A stretch of DNA of 64,000 nucleotides from contig CAZCDS010000025.1 in assembly GCA_964497585.1 (NCBI GenBank), forward strand, positions 1 through 64,000. The letters run 5' to 3'. This DNA comes from CAZCDS01 sp964497585. Its GTDB lineage: Bacteria; Desulfobacterota; Desulfomonilia; Desulfomonilales; Desulfomonilaceae. How positions within the stretch are numbered: position 1 is the stretch's first letter; the number at the start of each line of letters is the position of its first letter. A program made the translations under genes and the position numbers. The notes beneath the pieces are model-generated. The model ran no database searches. It was not told where the DNA came from and saw nothing but the letters and a program-made list of their open reading frames with translations. Positions 42,568 through 50,966 of this stretch are shown in pieces.

Positions 42568-44478
42568 TCAGTCTTCCTCCATATCCTCGTAGATAGGCGC
42601 CCACCGTCTCGCTTCGAAGGTCTTTTTGTGGACTATCCCCGATGCCGCGACGAGTCCTGCGACGAGGATGGGGAAAATGAAATACCACGACAGGGTCTGA
42701 CCCGAAACGAGAACGATTTGTATCGGTTCGTTTCTTGGGCCTCCGAATCGACCACTTCCTCCCTTTGCGTGGATGAGGAGCTTGTACGTTCCGGCCTTTT
42801 CCACGACAAAAGGATCGCTAAACCTCCTCGAGCCTTCAGTCCAGTAGCCTTCCGAATCCCTTCCGTGGTAGTACGACGCCTCGTCCCAGAACTCCTTGAT
42901 TACCTGGTCCTTAGCGTCCACGAGCGCGAAATCCAACGCGAGCCAGGAGTTGTTCAGCGGCGCGGAGCCCTGCAGACGGAGTATGTCCCCGTCCTTTGCA
43001 ACCTTGAAGGGCTTGCTCATGTACTCCTTGGTGTATTTTGCCGCGGGAATGGTCTCTCGCAGAACTGTCTTCGGCTTCTCGGCGCCGACGCTGTAAAAGA
43101 ACAGAACTACGTTCACAATGAGGAATATCAGCCCGATCAGACCCCAGCCCTTCAACCAGCGCGGAGCCACGTAGGGTTGACAGGAATAGACGCCTCTGGG
43201 CGCCATCAGCATGAGGTCTTTGGGGATGGCCGCCTTCATCTCATCGTTGCTGACGTACCGCCCCCGGAAGAGTTCCAGCTCTTTGCCCGTGATTTCCTGA
43301 TCGATATACGCGGGCGGCTTTATCATGTGGACGTAGTCGGTTCTCTCGCCCACGGTCGCGGTCCAGGGAAGGGCCCCGTCCACCCACTCGAGCTTGACCG
43401 TTCCCCAATCATAGACCTTGTAGGTTTCGTTGCCGACCCGTACGGGCGTCCTCGGCGCCTTCGAAGGGATGCGAATCCTTTGGTGGAGCGGTTCACTCAC
43501 GGTGAAATGGCCGTCCTCTTCGGAGAGCCACAGGTAGCCTTTCTCAGGATTGTGAAGGATGTACTCGCGGGAGAGATAGATCTCGCCCTCGTCACGTTCG
43601 ACATAGTGCAGTCGGCCCATGACCTCGTACCGGACCTTGTCGAGGGTGATGGGCATACCCACTTCGAAGCTGAACAGAGGCTTTCTTCCGATATTCCTGC
43701 CAACAACCCGGGTTTCGGCCTCGTCCAGTTGAAGCCCAGCCCCGCACGCGTCACAAACGACCATTTCCGTCGATTCCAGCCGGCGGCCTTCGTACGGCTT
43801 GCCACAGGAAGCACAGCGGATCTCACGGGCCACCCGCTCCTCTGCCAGCTCGCCCGCGCCGGCAGCCGCAGAGCTCTCCCGGGGTGAGAGAACCTTGCCG
43901 ATGAATGCCGTTGGCGCGCCTGACTCGGTATCGTATTCGAGGCCAAAAATGAAGCTGCCGTCAGCGCCGGTTCCGTCCGCGTACGGATAGGTCTCACCGA
44001 TTTCTATTTGGAAAGGTATCTGGCCTTCACCGCCGACGCAGCGCGCCTCACCGATCTCCTCGACCACGCCCGTTCTGTCGTTCAGCGCGATCTGCATTCC
44101 AGGCTCCAGTTGATCGTGGGACGGGACCGGAGAGGTCAATTTCAGGGGCTTCTCCAGGAACAGCTCTCCCTCGTCCTCCGCGAGCCACTGAATCTTTCCG
44201 CCCTGCATCTCGATAAACCACTCGTCCCATTCTCCTTTCTCATGGGCGTAGCGCAGGCGCCCCAGGACGGTGAACTTGTGCTTGCCGAGCTTCCCCGTGG
44301 CACCGACCCGAAAACGCGATGACCGCGGCAGGTCCATCGACTTGTTCCCCGCCCTGAGCGCTGATTCCTTGTCCCAATAGATTGCGGTCTTGCAGAAGTC
44401 GCAGACCTTCATGAGGATGCCGGGATTGGTGACAACGTTTGCAGCGCCACATGAAGGGCATTTGAATTCGCGTGTCAT
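42568..44478 (-). CDS. DUF4178 protein with two zinc ribbons and two membrane segments
   Basis: 636 residues. Starts with a zinc ribbon CPSC (about 8-11) and CDFC (about 27-30), then a DUF4178 domain (about 50-200; FRVGATGKLGKHKFTVLGRL, DEWFIEMQGGK). A second ribbon CASC and CDAC lies at about 225-250, followed by a second DUF4178 domain (about 270-425). A helix near 445-470 and another near 600-620 flank an extracytoplasmic jelly-roll-like region. Both ribbons and domains are intact. DUF4178 is found with DUF350 and polyamine-synthase genes; its biochemistry is unknown. It opens the minus-strand cluster. Confidence 0.85.
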   Translation of the reverse strand: MTREFKCPSCGAANVVTNPGILMKVCDFCKTAIYWDKESALRAGNKSMDLPRSSRFRVGATGKLGKHKFTVLGRLRYAHEKGEWDEWFIEMQGGKIQWLAEDEGELFLEKPLKLTSPVPSHDQLEPGMQIALNDRTGVVEEIGEARCVGGEGQIPFQIEIGETYPYADGTGADGSFIFGLEYDTESGAPTAFIGKVLSPRESSAAAGAGELAEERVAREIRCASCGKPYEGRRLESTEMVVCDACGAGLQLDEAETRVVGRNIGRKPLFSFEVGMPITLDKVRYEVMGRLHYVERDEGEIYLSREYILHNPEKGYLWLSEEDGHFTVSEPLHQRIRIPSKAPRTPVRVGNETYKVYDWGTVKLEWVDGALPWTATVGERTDYVHMIKPPAYIDQEITGKELELFRGRYVSNDEMKAAIPKDLMLMAPRGVYSCQPYVAPRWLKGWGLIGLIFLIVNVVLFFYSVGAEKPKTVLRETIPAAKYTKEYMSKPFKVAKDGDILRLQGSAPLNNSWLALDFALVDAKDQVIKEFWDEASYYHGRDSEGYWTEGSRRFSDPFVVEKAGTYKLLIHAKGGSGRFGGPRNEPIQIVLVSGQTLSWYFIFPILVAGLVAASGIVHKKTFEARRWAPIYEDMEED

Positions 44479-44594
44479 GACTGTCCCACGTTGCTGCCGA
44501 AGCCTTGTGTCCGGACCGTTGAGGAAAATAATCGACGTAGAGTCTACCTCACCCGGGCGGACTCTTTCAATCCCATTGATGCCAACGAGGTGTG

Positions 44595-45407
44595 CTAGCC
44601 CTCGGACTGAAGCTCGTCACCCCGCTCGGTTGCGGCTTTGATCGCGTCCATGAGGATGCCGCGAACTCCGGCGCGCTCCATCACCCGCAGCCCCGCGATG
44701 GTCGTTCCGCCGGGCGAGGTGATGCGGTCCTTGAGTTCGCTGAAGGACGCGTCTTCCTGTGCGGCCATGGTAGCTGCGCCCAGCATTGTTTGCACTGCGA
44801 GCTCCCGCGCGGTGGGTCGATCCAGGCCCATGAGTACGCCACCGTCCGTGAGACCCTCCAGAATCGGAAAGAGATACCCCGGTCCGCTCCCGGAAAGTGC
44901 AGTCACCGCGTTCATCATCTTTTCATCGACGACGACCGCAGTGCCGAATGCGGTAAAGATCCCCCTGGCCCGGCGCAGATCTTCCTCATCGGCGTTTCCG
45001 GCCTTGCACAGGGCGGTCGCGCTTTGGCCGACGATCGCGGCCGCGTTGGGCATGGCCCGTATGAGCCGAACTCCCTCGCGCAGCCGGCTTAGGTAGAAGG
45101 AACACGGAACCCCCGCTGCTATCGTTATCACAAGCGGCTGGGCTCCCAGCCGGTCCGAGATCTCGTCAAGGACAACGCCCATGATCTGCGGCTTCACCGC
45201 AAGTACCAGCGTCTCCGTCCCAGCCCCGATCGTGTCTGCTGCGCTCGAAGCGATCCCCACGTTGAACGCTTCCTTGAGGAGTTCGGTCTTTTCCCCATCG
45301 ATATCGAACACGATCAGCTCTTCACCTGCGGCCTGCCCGGAGGCGACCAGTCCCCTGACAAGAGCCGTTCCCATGTTGCCGGCGCCGATCAGACCTATGC
45401 TGCTCAA
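44595..45407 (-). CDS. proC: pyrroline-5-carboxylate reductase
   Basis: 270 residues. Last step of proline synthesis, reducing 1-pyrroline-5-carboxylate with NAD(P)H. The Rossmann motif GLIGAGNMGTALVRGL opens the protein, the NADP loop and the AVKPQIM block (about 70) follow, and the C-terminal active-site region ALSGSGPGYLFPILE (about 155-170) and TSPGGTT (about 235-241) are intact. The TTG at 45407 is chosen as start because AGGAG lies 6 nt upstream and it gives the family length; the frame continues 27 codons further without similarity. It is upstream of the DUF4178 cluster on the same strand (gap about 115 nt). Confidence 0.95.
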   Translation of the reverse strand: MSSIGLIGAGNMGTALVRGLVASGQAAGEELIVFDIDGEKTELLKEAFNVGIASSAADTIGAGTETLVLAVKPQIMGVVLDEISDRLGAQPLVITIAAGVPCSFYLSRLREGVRLIRAMPNAAAIVGQSATALCKAGNADEEDLRRARGIFTAFGTAVVVDEKMMNAVTALSGSGPGYLFPILEGLTDGGVLMGLDRPTARELAVQTMLGAATMAAQEDASFSELKDRITSPGGTTIAGLRVMERAGVRGILMDAIKAATERGDELQSEG

Positions 45408-45645
45408 CCTGTTCTCCTGTCTCTTCACCCCGGAATCGGGGCACGTTGTGCGGCGTGAAACGGAATCTAATAGACAGACCCTATGCAAGATATGGTAAAA
45501 TACAATGGCACACGGTCATCGCACCGGATTCTAGCACGGATGAAACGGTCGTCCCATGAAATTCGTTCCGTCCTCTGGTGCCTCGAAAGAAGTTTCACGG
45601 GCGATATTGCGTCGGGATCTGTAGGACTCTCGGGAGGAGTTACTC

Positions 45646-46275
45646 ATGAGCGATATACACATTGTTGACGCGAGAGGGCTTACCTGTCCTCAACCGGTCC
45701 TCGAGACGAAGAACGTGCTCGAGACAGGAAAAGTAAGCGAGTTCCTCGTTCTCGTGGACAACCCAGCGAGCAGAGAGAACGTTATGCGATTCGCCCGCAA
45801 TCAGGGCTGCGGCGTCGAGGTCAGGGAGGATGGTGCAGGGCACTTCGAGATCAAAGTCGGCCCCCCTGGACAGCCCAAGGCACTGGAAGAGCAGGAGGAA
45901 ATGTTGGCCTGCACTGTTCCGGAACCGGCCGTCCAGGATAAAGTGGTCGTGTACGTTGGCACGAACTGCATGGGTAAAGGAGACGACGAACTGGGAGCCA
46001 AACTGATGCGGGGCTTCCTGCAGACCCTGATCGACGTAGCACCGATCCCCTGGCGGATCGTGTTTATCAATTCCGGTGTGAAACTCACCACAACGGACGA
46101 GCCCGCGGTGCAGGCGGTGGGCATGCTCGCTGAAAAAGGAGTGGACGTGCTTTCCTGCGGAACCTGCCTTGAGCACTTCGGACTGGAAGATGAGCTGAAA
46201 GTCGGACGCGTCACCAACATGTTCGAGGTCATCGAAACCATGCAAGGGGCGACAAAGGTGATCTCTCCGGATTAG
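45646..46275 (+). CDS. yedF: YedF-like sulfurtransferase-fold protein (TusA-DsrE fusion)
   Basis: 209 residues. Residues 1-75 are a TusA/SirA domain with the sulfur-carrier Cys in LTCPQPVL. Residues 90-205 are DsrE-like (VVYVGTNCMGKGD, CGTCLEHFG). This fusion matches the selenium-metabolism YedF group (TIGR03527), which is often encoded with selD and other selenium genes. None of those genes is in the window, so the selenium link is inference. A strong GGGAGGAG ribosome site lies 6 nt before the ATG. Divergent from proC. Confidence 0.9.
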   Translation: MSDIHIVDARGLTCPQPVLETKNVLETGKVSEFLVLVDNPASRENVMRFARNQGCGVEVREDGAGHFEIKVGPPGQPKALEEQEEMLACTVPEPAVQDKVVVYVGTNCMGKGDDELGAKLMRGFLQTLIDVAPIPWRIVFINSGVKLTTTDEPAVQAVGMLAEKGVDVLSCGTCLEHFGLEDELKVGRVTNMFEVIETMQGATKVISPD

Positions 46276-46323
46276 CCGAGAGGTGAGACGACGCCGGCGC
46301 GAACCGACTGCTTCACCGAGCGA

Positions 46324-46355
46324 TTCAGTAGCCCGTCTGTTCAGGGGTTACTGAA
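46324..46355. terminator. bidirectional hairpin between yedF and dinB
   Basis: TTCAGTA at 46324-46330 pairs with TACTGAA at 46349-46355, with inner CCC/GGG pairs. It lies between convergent genes. There is no T tract, so it is a weak or factor-aided terminator. Confidence 0.4.
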
Positions 46356-46532
46356 GACCTGTTCCTCGTGGCCGAGGCCGGGGAAGAGGGATGCCTGCGC
46401 GGGGTACGAGAGGAAGGGGTCGATCCTCTTCGTGCCCCTGCGACCAAGGTTTCGTCCCTTCCTGGTTGCTCTGGTTTTCGTGGTTGGATGTTCCGCCTGC
46501 AATGGCCACTTGGTGGACTTTGAGAAGATCTG

Positions 46533-47873
46533 CTAACGTACTGGCGACCGGATCGCATCGAACCCGAACCGTTCCCGAATTTCGTCCACCGCGCTATCGC
46601 GGAGTATGTCGGTTCCTCGAGGAGCCCGAAAAAGGTTCTGCTGGAAACTCGGCCGGTCTATGCCGGAAAGCTTTACACCCACCTGGCGGATGTCGATCCG
46701 GCGCGAGATAGTCGTCCAAAAGAGCCGATCCAAACAGGCGAGGATCTCCGTGTTCGCATTTGTCGGCTCCCTCAAAGACATGGACCTGCTCTTGTCCTTG
46801 AAGTCCGAATATCGCACCTTGAAGGTGATCGTGGTGGCACCTCTACCGTCTCTTCTGAGTTTGGCAGCCAGTTTTTCCGCGAGTTCCCTGGCCACCGATC
46901 GTACGAAGACGTAGTCAACAGTGTCCGACGCGAGCGTCCGGTCCTTGGAGTATGATTTCTGGGCTTGCCGCGGACCATCCCGAATTGGTCGAGGGCTTTG
47001 ACCTGCAGCTACTTCGACCATCCTCTCTCCCCACTTCCCCAGGAGACGCCGGACTCGGACCGGCGATGCTCCGGCCAGATCGCCTACAGTCTTGATGCCG
47101 TGGCTTTGCAAGACCCTTTGGGCCTTCTTGCCGACCCCAGGTATCTTGCCGACGGGAAGCAAGCCGAGTACCCGATAAGCCAGGAGCGGTTCCAAATAGA
47201 GTAATCCATTCGGTTTGGCAATACCCGTAGCCATTTTCGCGCTCGTCCTATCACCGGCCAGCCCGCCTGAAGCATTGATGTCCAACGTAGACCGAATCTC
47301 CTGCAACATCCGGTGCGCCACCTCCCAGGGTGGGGCTCCGTGCAGCTTGAAGGTGCCCGTGAGGTCCACGTATCCCTCGTCGATGCTGGTGGCTTCTATG
47401 GCAGGAGAATACCGGCCCATGATCTCGAACATCCGGCGAGAGTATTCTCTGTACGCCTCGAAGTTCGGACCGAGAAAAATCCCTTGCGGGCACAGCCGCC
47501 TGGCACGGACAACCGGCATGGCCGAGTGCACGCCGTAACGTCTCGCCTCGTACGACGCAGCAGTAACGACTCCTCTTTCCGTTCCCCCGACCATGACCGG
47601 CAGCCCTTTGAGTTTCGGGTTCAGGGCTTGCTCAACCGATGCGAAGAACGCGTCCGCGTCCACGTGCAGGATAAATCGCAGAGGAAGTGAATGATCTTGA
47701 GCTCCACCACAGCGCGAAGAACAGGAACTTTCCCGTGACCGGTCAGTCGGCCGGAAGGACTGGCTGTTCGTTTCGGTGAAGGCATGAACCGTATTCATTT
47801 CACGACTGTTTCCAGGGATCGTCCCGCATGTGGGTCTGCCCGCCACAGACTGGTTGACGTGCTTGGTTGGCAT
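46533..47873 (-). CDS. dinB: DNA polymerase IV (Y-family translesion polymerase)
   Basis: 446 residues. Active-site Asp in HVDADAFFASVEQ (with the steric-gate Phe next to it) and the SIDEGYVDL block with the second Asp/Glu pair are present. The helix-hairpin-helix (IPGVGKKAQRVL) and the C-terminal little-finger domain follow. It copies past damaged bases with low fidelity. The start given directly abuts the lexA stop (TGA then ATG), suggesting translational coupling; the first 50 residues are not conserved and a second ATG lies at 47795. SOS control is expected via LexA. Confidence 0.95.
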   Translation of the reverse strand: MPTKHVNQSVAGRPTCGTIPGNSREMNTVHAFTETNSQSFRPTDRSRESSCSSRCGGAQDHSLPLRFILHVDADAFFASVEQALNPKLKGLPVMVGGTERGVVTAASYEARRYGVHSAMPVVRARRLCPQGIFLGPNFEAYREYSRRMFEIMGRYSPAIEATSIDEGYVDLTGTFKLHGAPPWEVAHRMLQEIRSTLDINASGGLAGDRTSAKMATGIAKPNGLLYLEPLLAYRVLGLLPVGKIPGVGKKAQRVLQSHGIKTVGDLAGASPVRVRRLLGKWGERMVEVAAGQSPRPIRDGPRQAQKSYSKDRTLASDTVDYVFVRSVARELAEKLAAKLRRDGRGATTITFKVRYSDFKDKSRSMSLREPTNANTEILACLDRLFWTTISRRIDIRQVGVKLSGIDRPSFQQNLFRAPRGTDILRDSAVDEIRERFGFDAIRSPVR

Positions 47874-48494
47874 TCAAGGGTGCCTCGCGTACTTTCTGAG
47901 TATTCCGATCACCACCCCCTGAACCTGGACATCCTCTTCGTCAAAGACCATGGGGTTGTATGCCGGGTTGGCGGGTTCGAGCCTAATCTTCTCACGATCT
48001 CTCCGGAATCTCTTGAGCGTCACGTCATTGCCCCGAATGAGTGCCACGACCATCTCGCCGTCTCGAGCAACGTCTCGTTTTTCCACGATGACATAATCTC
48101 CGTCGAGCACATGATCCTCGATCATCGAATCTCCTTTGACCTGCAGGATGTAAGTCTCATTCCTCCCAATCATATCGGGTGGAACGCCAATCGTCTCAAC
48201 GTCCTCGATAGGCTCAATAGGCTCGCCGGCCGCAATGCGGCCTGCCAAAGGAATCTCAACCGCGACGGACGGCCGTTGCGCGTTGCTGGCAACGTCAAGG
48301 GACCGGTTTGCATTCCACTTCTTGGTGAGATATCCCTTCTCCACAAGATTCCTCACATGCACATGCACGGTGGAGGCCGCGGAGAGCCCTAGCCCATCAG
48401 CAATCTCCCCGTAGCTTGGGGCAAAGCCTTTCTCGTCTATGAACCCCCGGACGAAGTCAAGAACCACCTTCTGCTTCTTCGTGAGAGTGCGCAT
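47874..48494 (-). CDS. lexA: LexA repressor
   Basis: 206 residues. Winged helix-turn-helix DNA-binding N-terminus (about 1-65), the cleavage site Ala-Gly in IPLAGRIAAGEP (about 82-86), the catalytic Ser in GDSMIED (about 120) and the Lys of NDVTLKRF (about 158). RecA-stimulated self-cleavage relieves repression of SOS genes including the dinB gene that follows it directly. AGGAGG is 6 nt before the ATG. A possible operator lies at 48608-48622. Confidence 0.96.
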   Translation of the reverse strand: MRTLTKKQKVVLDFVRGFIDEKGFAPSYGEIADGLGLSAASTVHVHVRNLVEKGYLTKKWNANRSLDVASNAQRPSVAVEIPLAGRIAAGEPIEPIEDVETIGVPPDMIGRNETYILQVKGDSMIEDHVLDGDYVIVEKRDVARDGEMVVALIRGNDVTLKRFRRDREKIRLEPANPAYNPMVFDEEDVQVQGVVIGILRKYARHP

Positions 48495-48607
48495 GACCCA
48501 CCTCCTGATTCTATTCGGCAGCGACTTCTTGGCTCGGCGAATCGCTTACCCAGCATCCGAGCAGGTCCTGCAATCCCCCCGGGAGCCTACCGTTCACTCA
48601 TAATATC

Positions 48608-48622
48608 GAATATAAGACGAAC
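48608..48622 (-). promoter_or_regulatory. possible LexA operator upstream of lexA-dinB
   Basis: Read on the minus strand it is GTTC, seven bases, ATTC, one mismatch from the GTTC-N7-GTTC box used by alpha-proteobacterial LexA. It sits about 115 nt upstream of lexA. Delta-proteobacterial LexA boxes vary, so this is only a candidate. Confidence 0.3.
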
Positions 48623-48785
48623 GTCAAGCGAAATTGAAACGACAGTCTCGAATCTGAGCGACCTAACTCGAAACAGCCGGCAACTCTCCTGATCTCCCCC
48701 AGCCTGGAACTTGCAACGCGCGATTGACAGCCTACAGCGGCTATGTTAGGAATATCAAGATGTTCCGTCTTTCCACGGAGGATTG

Positions 48786-49103
48786 GTGGGGATTTACCAG
48801 GTCATTGCTGCTGGCGCGGCCGCAGCCATGCTCCTCACGGGGTGCGGCGGTCGAATCGCGAAGACCGGCCACGCGAGAATCATCGGCGTGGGCTGCGGTG
48901 TGATGACGCTTCAGTATGCGGACGGAAAAAAGAAACTCAAGCGTATCGATCCGGACAACCTGCGTGCAGGGACCAAGATGGCGCTTGAGAACCTCGGCAA
49001 ACCCGGCAAGTACGTTGAGACGACCCAGGGGAGTACGCTTACCTTTCCCTGCGGCGACACCATGAACTATTACGAGGACACGTACGAGCCCGAGGAGGAG
49101 TGA
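48786..49103 (+). CDS. small lipoprotein with conserved core of unknown function
   Basis: About 105 residues. The GTG at 48786 is chosen because GGAGG lies 4 nt upstream; a TTG just before it is possible. The hydrophobic start ends in the lipobox LLTGCGG. The mature part has ARIIGVGCGVMTLQYADGKK and ends in a Glu-rich tail (EDTYEPEEE). No family was recognised. Divergent from lexA and upstream of the FmdB-like gene by about 180 nt. Likely an envelope protein of small size. Confidence 0.7.
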   Translation: MGIYQVIAAGAAAAMLLTGCGGRIAKTGHARIIGVGCGVMTLQYADGKKKLKRIDPDNLRAGTKMALENLGKPGKYVETTQGSTLTFPCGDTMNYYEDTYEPEEE

Positions 49104-49281
49104 CACCCACAGTGGTTCAAGCAGGTGAGGGCAACCCCCACGCTGAGTGAACATATCAGTTGGGCCAGCGCACATCGCTTTGAGTCCCTAGAGCCGGGCT
49201 CACGGAATAAGAACCCTTGCATCTTTTTCCCTTGGGGCCCATCTATATAAGTAGAAGAGAGAGTCAGGAGGAATTCCCACT

Positions 49282-49509
49282 ATGCCCATTTACGAATTCA
49301 AGTGCGGAAAATGCGGTGATTTTGAGAAGCTTGTTTTCGGGGATGACGAGGTTGTATGCCCCAGTTGCGGCGGCGCGGTCGAGCGACTGATGTCCGCGTG
49401 CAATTTTAAGAGCGCCGGCGGCGGCGGAGATTTGAAGTCGGCGGCATCGAGCACGGGAGGCTCCTCCTGCAGCGGTTGTTCGGCGACATCATGCGCCACG
49501 TGTCATTAG
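49282..49509 (+). CDS. FmdB-family zinc ribbon protein
   Basis: 75 residues. The family signature MPIYEFKCGKCGDFEKL with a second knuckle CPSCGG (about 30-35) binds one zinc. The C-terminus has a Gly/Ser/Cys-rich tail (CSGCSATSCATC), a further likely metal or disulphide site. FmdB proteins are often placed beside amidase or metabolic genes as putative regulators; role unknown. AGGAGGAA lies 7 nt before the ATG. It is 31 nt ahead of the next gene on the same strand. Confidence 0.92.
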   Translation: MPIYEFKCGKCGDFEKLVFGDDEVVCPSCGGAVERLMSACNFKSAGGGGDLKSAASSTGGSSCSGCSATSCATCH

Positions 49510-49540
49510 CGCGTGACGGGGAGTGAAAGGAGTTCTGAAT

Positions 49541-49966
49541 ATGGCCGACATGGAAAGTCCCCATCTGCGATTGCAGCAACAGATAGATTGCCAACTGGAA
49601 GTGAAGCCCCTTGAAGCCCTGAAGGCCTGGGAAAGCGAGGGCTGGAAAGAGCTGCCCGGAACCGACGCGGACGAGGCGCCCCTGAGGTACATGGCTCTGG
49701 CGATTCTCGAGGCGATCGAGGAAAGGGCGGTCCGCCTCTCCTTGGACAAGGACCAGGGAGTCACCGTATTCGCGGAGAAGACGTACACGATTCCCAAGGC
49801 ACCGCCTGAATTTATCGCTCGAGGACTGGAAATTCTCAGGGAGATCACTGGTCTCGAGGTTCCCGCGGGACAGGGAACGCTCTCCCTGGGGATAAGGAAT
49901 GACAGTATGGAACTCATCATTCAAAAACAGGGGGGCACCCACATCATCAATATACCCGGCGTGTGA
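49541..49966 (+). CDS. conserved-looking protein of unknown function
   Basis: About 141 residues from the ATG at 49541, chosen for AGGAG 8 nt upstream. Mostly helical first half (LRLQQQIDCQLEVKPLEAL; YMALAILEAIEERA) followed by alternating strands (VRLSLDKDQGVTVFAEKTYTI) and a beta-rich end (MELIIQKQGGTHIINIPG). No recognisable family. It follows the FmdB-like gene by about 30 nt, so they may share a transcript. Cytoplasmic, no signal peptide. Confidence 0.8.
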   Translation: MADMESPHLRLQQQIDCQLEVKPLEALKAWESEGWKELPGTDADEAPLRYMALAILEAIEERAVRLSLDKDQGVTVFAEKTYTIPKAPPEFIARGLEILREITGLEVPAGQGTLSLGIRNDSMELIIQKQGGTHIINIPGV

Positions 49967-50001
49967 GAGCAACGGAGTCCCACCGAGTCGCGGCAGAGGT
50001 A

Positions 50002-50042
50002 AGAGTTCAGCGGGGAGGACTTTCTCGTACAAAGGCCCTCCT
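50002..50042 (+). repeat. intergenic hairpin repeat, copy 3
   Basis: AGAGTTCAGCGGGGAGGAC, a TCTCGTAC loop and AAAGGCCCTCC: stem GGAGGACTTT with AAAGGCCCTCC. It lies about 35 nt after the preceding stop codon, as copy 1 does after its gene. Confidence 0.6.
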
Positions 50043-50465
50043 GGGAGCACCATAGGTGTCGAATCTTTCCCTCTCCGCCGAAACATATTGCAGAAAAGAG
50101 AATGAAGGACGGAGGGCTTGCAGATAGGCGGCCCGACTGACCCCGGATCGGAGTCCGGGCAGGCGCCGTGTTCGAGGCTCGCATGAAAAAAGCTGCATTC
50201 CTAAGTCGGCAGGAATGAAGGAAAGAAGAGGGGAATCCGAAGGCTTATGTTAACCTGTAGGTTCCAGCCCACTCCGAAAAAGCTCTTTAATATCGGTCCG
50301 GCTGCGAGCTGTTTCGGAACAGGATCTTCAGCTACAGCTTATCCTCGTTGACATCAATTCTGACTTGTTGCCCCATTTCGGCAGGGTTACCCGTGCACCT
50401 TTTTCTCCAATGTCTGGTATTGTTGTCCCGTAAACGATGACACTTGGGTATTCTCGGCGGTATCC
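50043..50465 (+). other. 423-base gene-free stretch upstream of rimI
   Basis: Holds a small hairpin CCCGGA/TCCGGG near 50143-50160 and a TTGACA near 50350 with no matching -10 box. No convincing gene on either strand. Confidence 0.45.
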
Positions 50466-50966
50466 ATGAATTCCGACACAGAGCTTCGAGCAGAGCCGAT
50501 GAGCGTCGAAGATGTCGACGACGTGCTCGCCATAGAACGCGTCTCGTTCCCTGCCCCGTGGACTCGAGAGATCTTCTTGCGCGAGATCTCGAACCGGAGC
50601 GGCAGAGCTATCGTATTCAGAATCGGTGCGGACCTCGTCGGGTATCTCTGCTATTGGATGGTGATGGATGAGGCTCATATTCACACGATAGCCGTTCACC
50701 CGGATTACCGCAGAAGCGGTTACGGTAAAGCCATCATGAGCTATCTGGATTCGGCGTGCTTGCAGGGGGGGCTGAAGAAGATTATCCTCGAAGTGGCACG
50801 GAGAAACCTGACCGCAAGGAATCTCTACAAGCGATGCGGATTTCAATCCATCGGTTTCCGGAGGCGGTACTACACAAGCGTTAACGACGACGCGCTCGTG
50901 ATGCAAAAGGTCCTTGGATCCCAATCCATCCGATCACCGGCTTCGACCGGACGGGAGATGCCGTGA
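50466..50966 (+). CDS. rimI: ribosomal-protein-alanine N-acetyltransferase-like GNAT
   Basis: 166 residues, a GNAT acetyltransferase. The acetyl-CoA loop R-R-S-G-Y-G-K-A (about 80-87) and the preceding strand HIHTIAVHPDYR match RimI. The block VARRNLTARNLYKRCGF (about 115-131) has the catalytic-region Asn and Tyr. RimI acetylates the N-terminal Ala of ribosomal protein S18; some homologues act on other N-termini. The first residues extend slightly beyond the family. It overlaps the next gene by 4 nt, so the two are translationally coupled. Confidence 0.88.
   Translation: MNSDTELRAEPMSVEDVDDVLAIERVSFPAPWTREIFLREISNRSGRAIVFRIGADLVGYLCYWMVMDEAHIHTIAVHPDYRRSGYGKAIMSYLDSACLQGGLKKIILEVARRNLTARNLYKRCGFQSIGFRRRYYTSVNDDALVMQKVLGSQSIRSPASTGREMP

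Noticed and set aside
42628..43887. Plus-strand frame of 419 codons across the DUF4178 gene
   Set aside because: Antisense shadow; the minus-strand protein has two zinc ribbons and recognisable domains.
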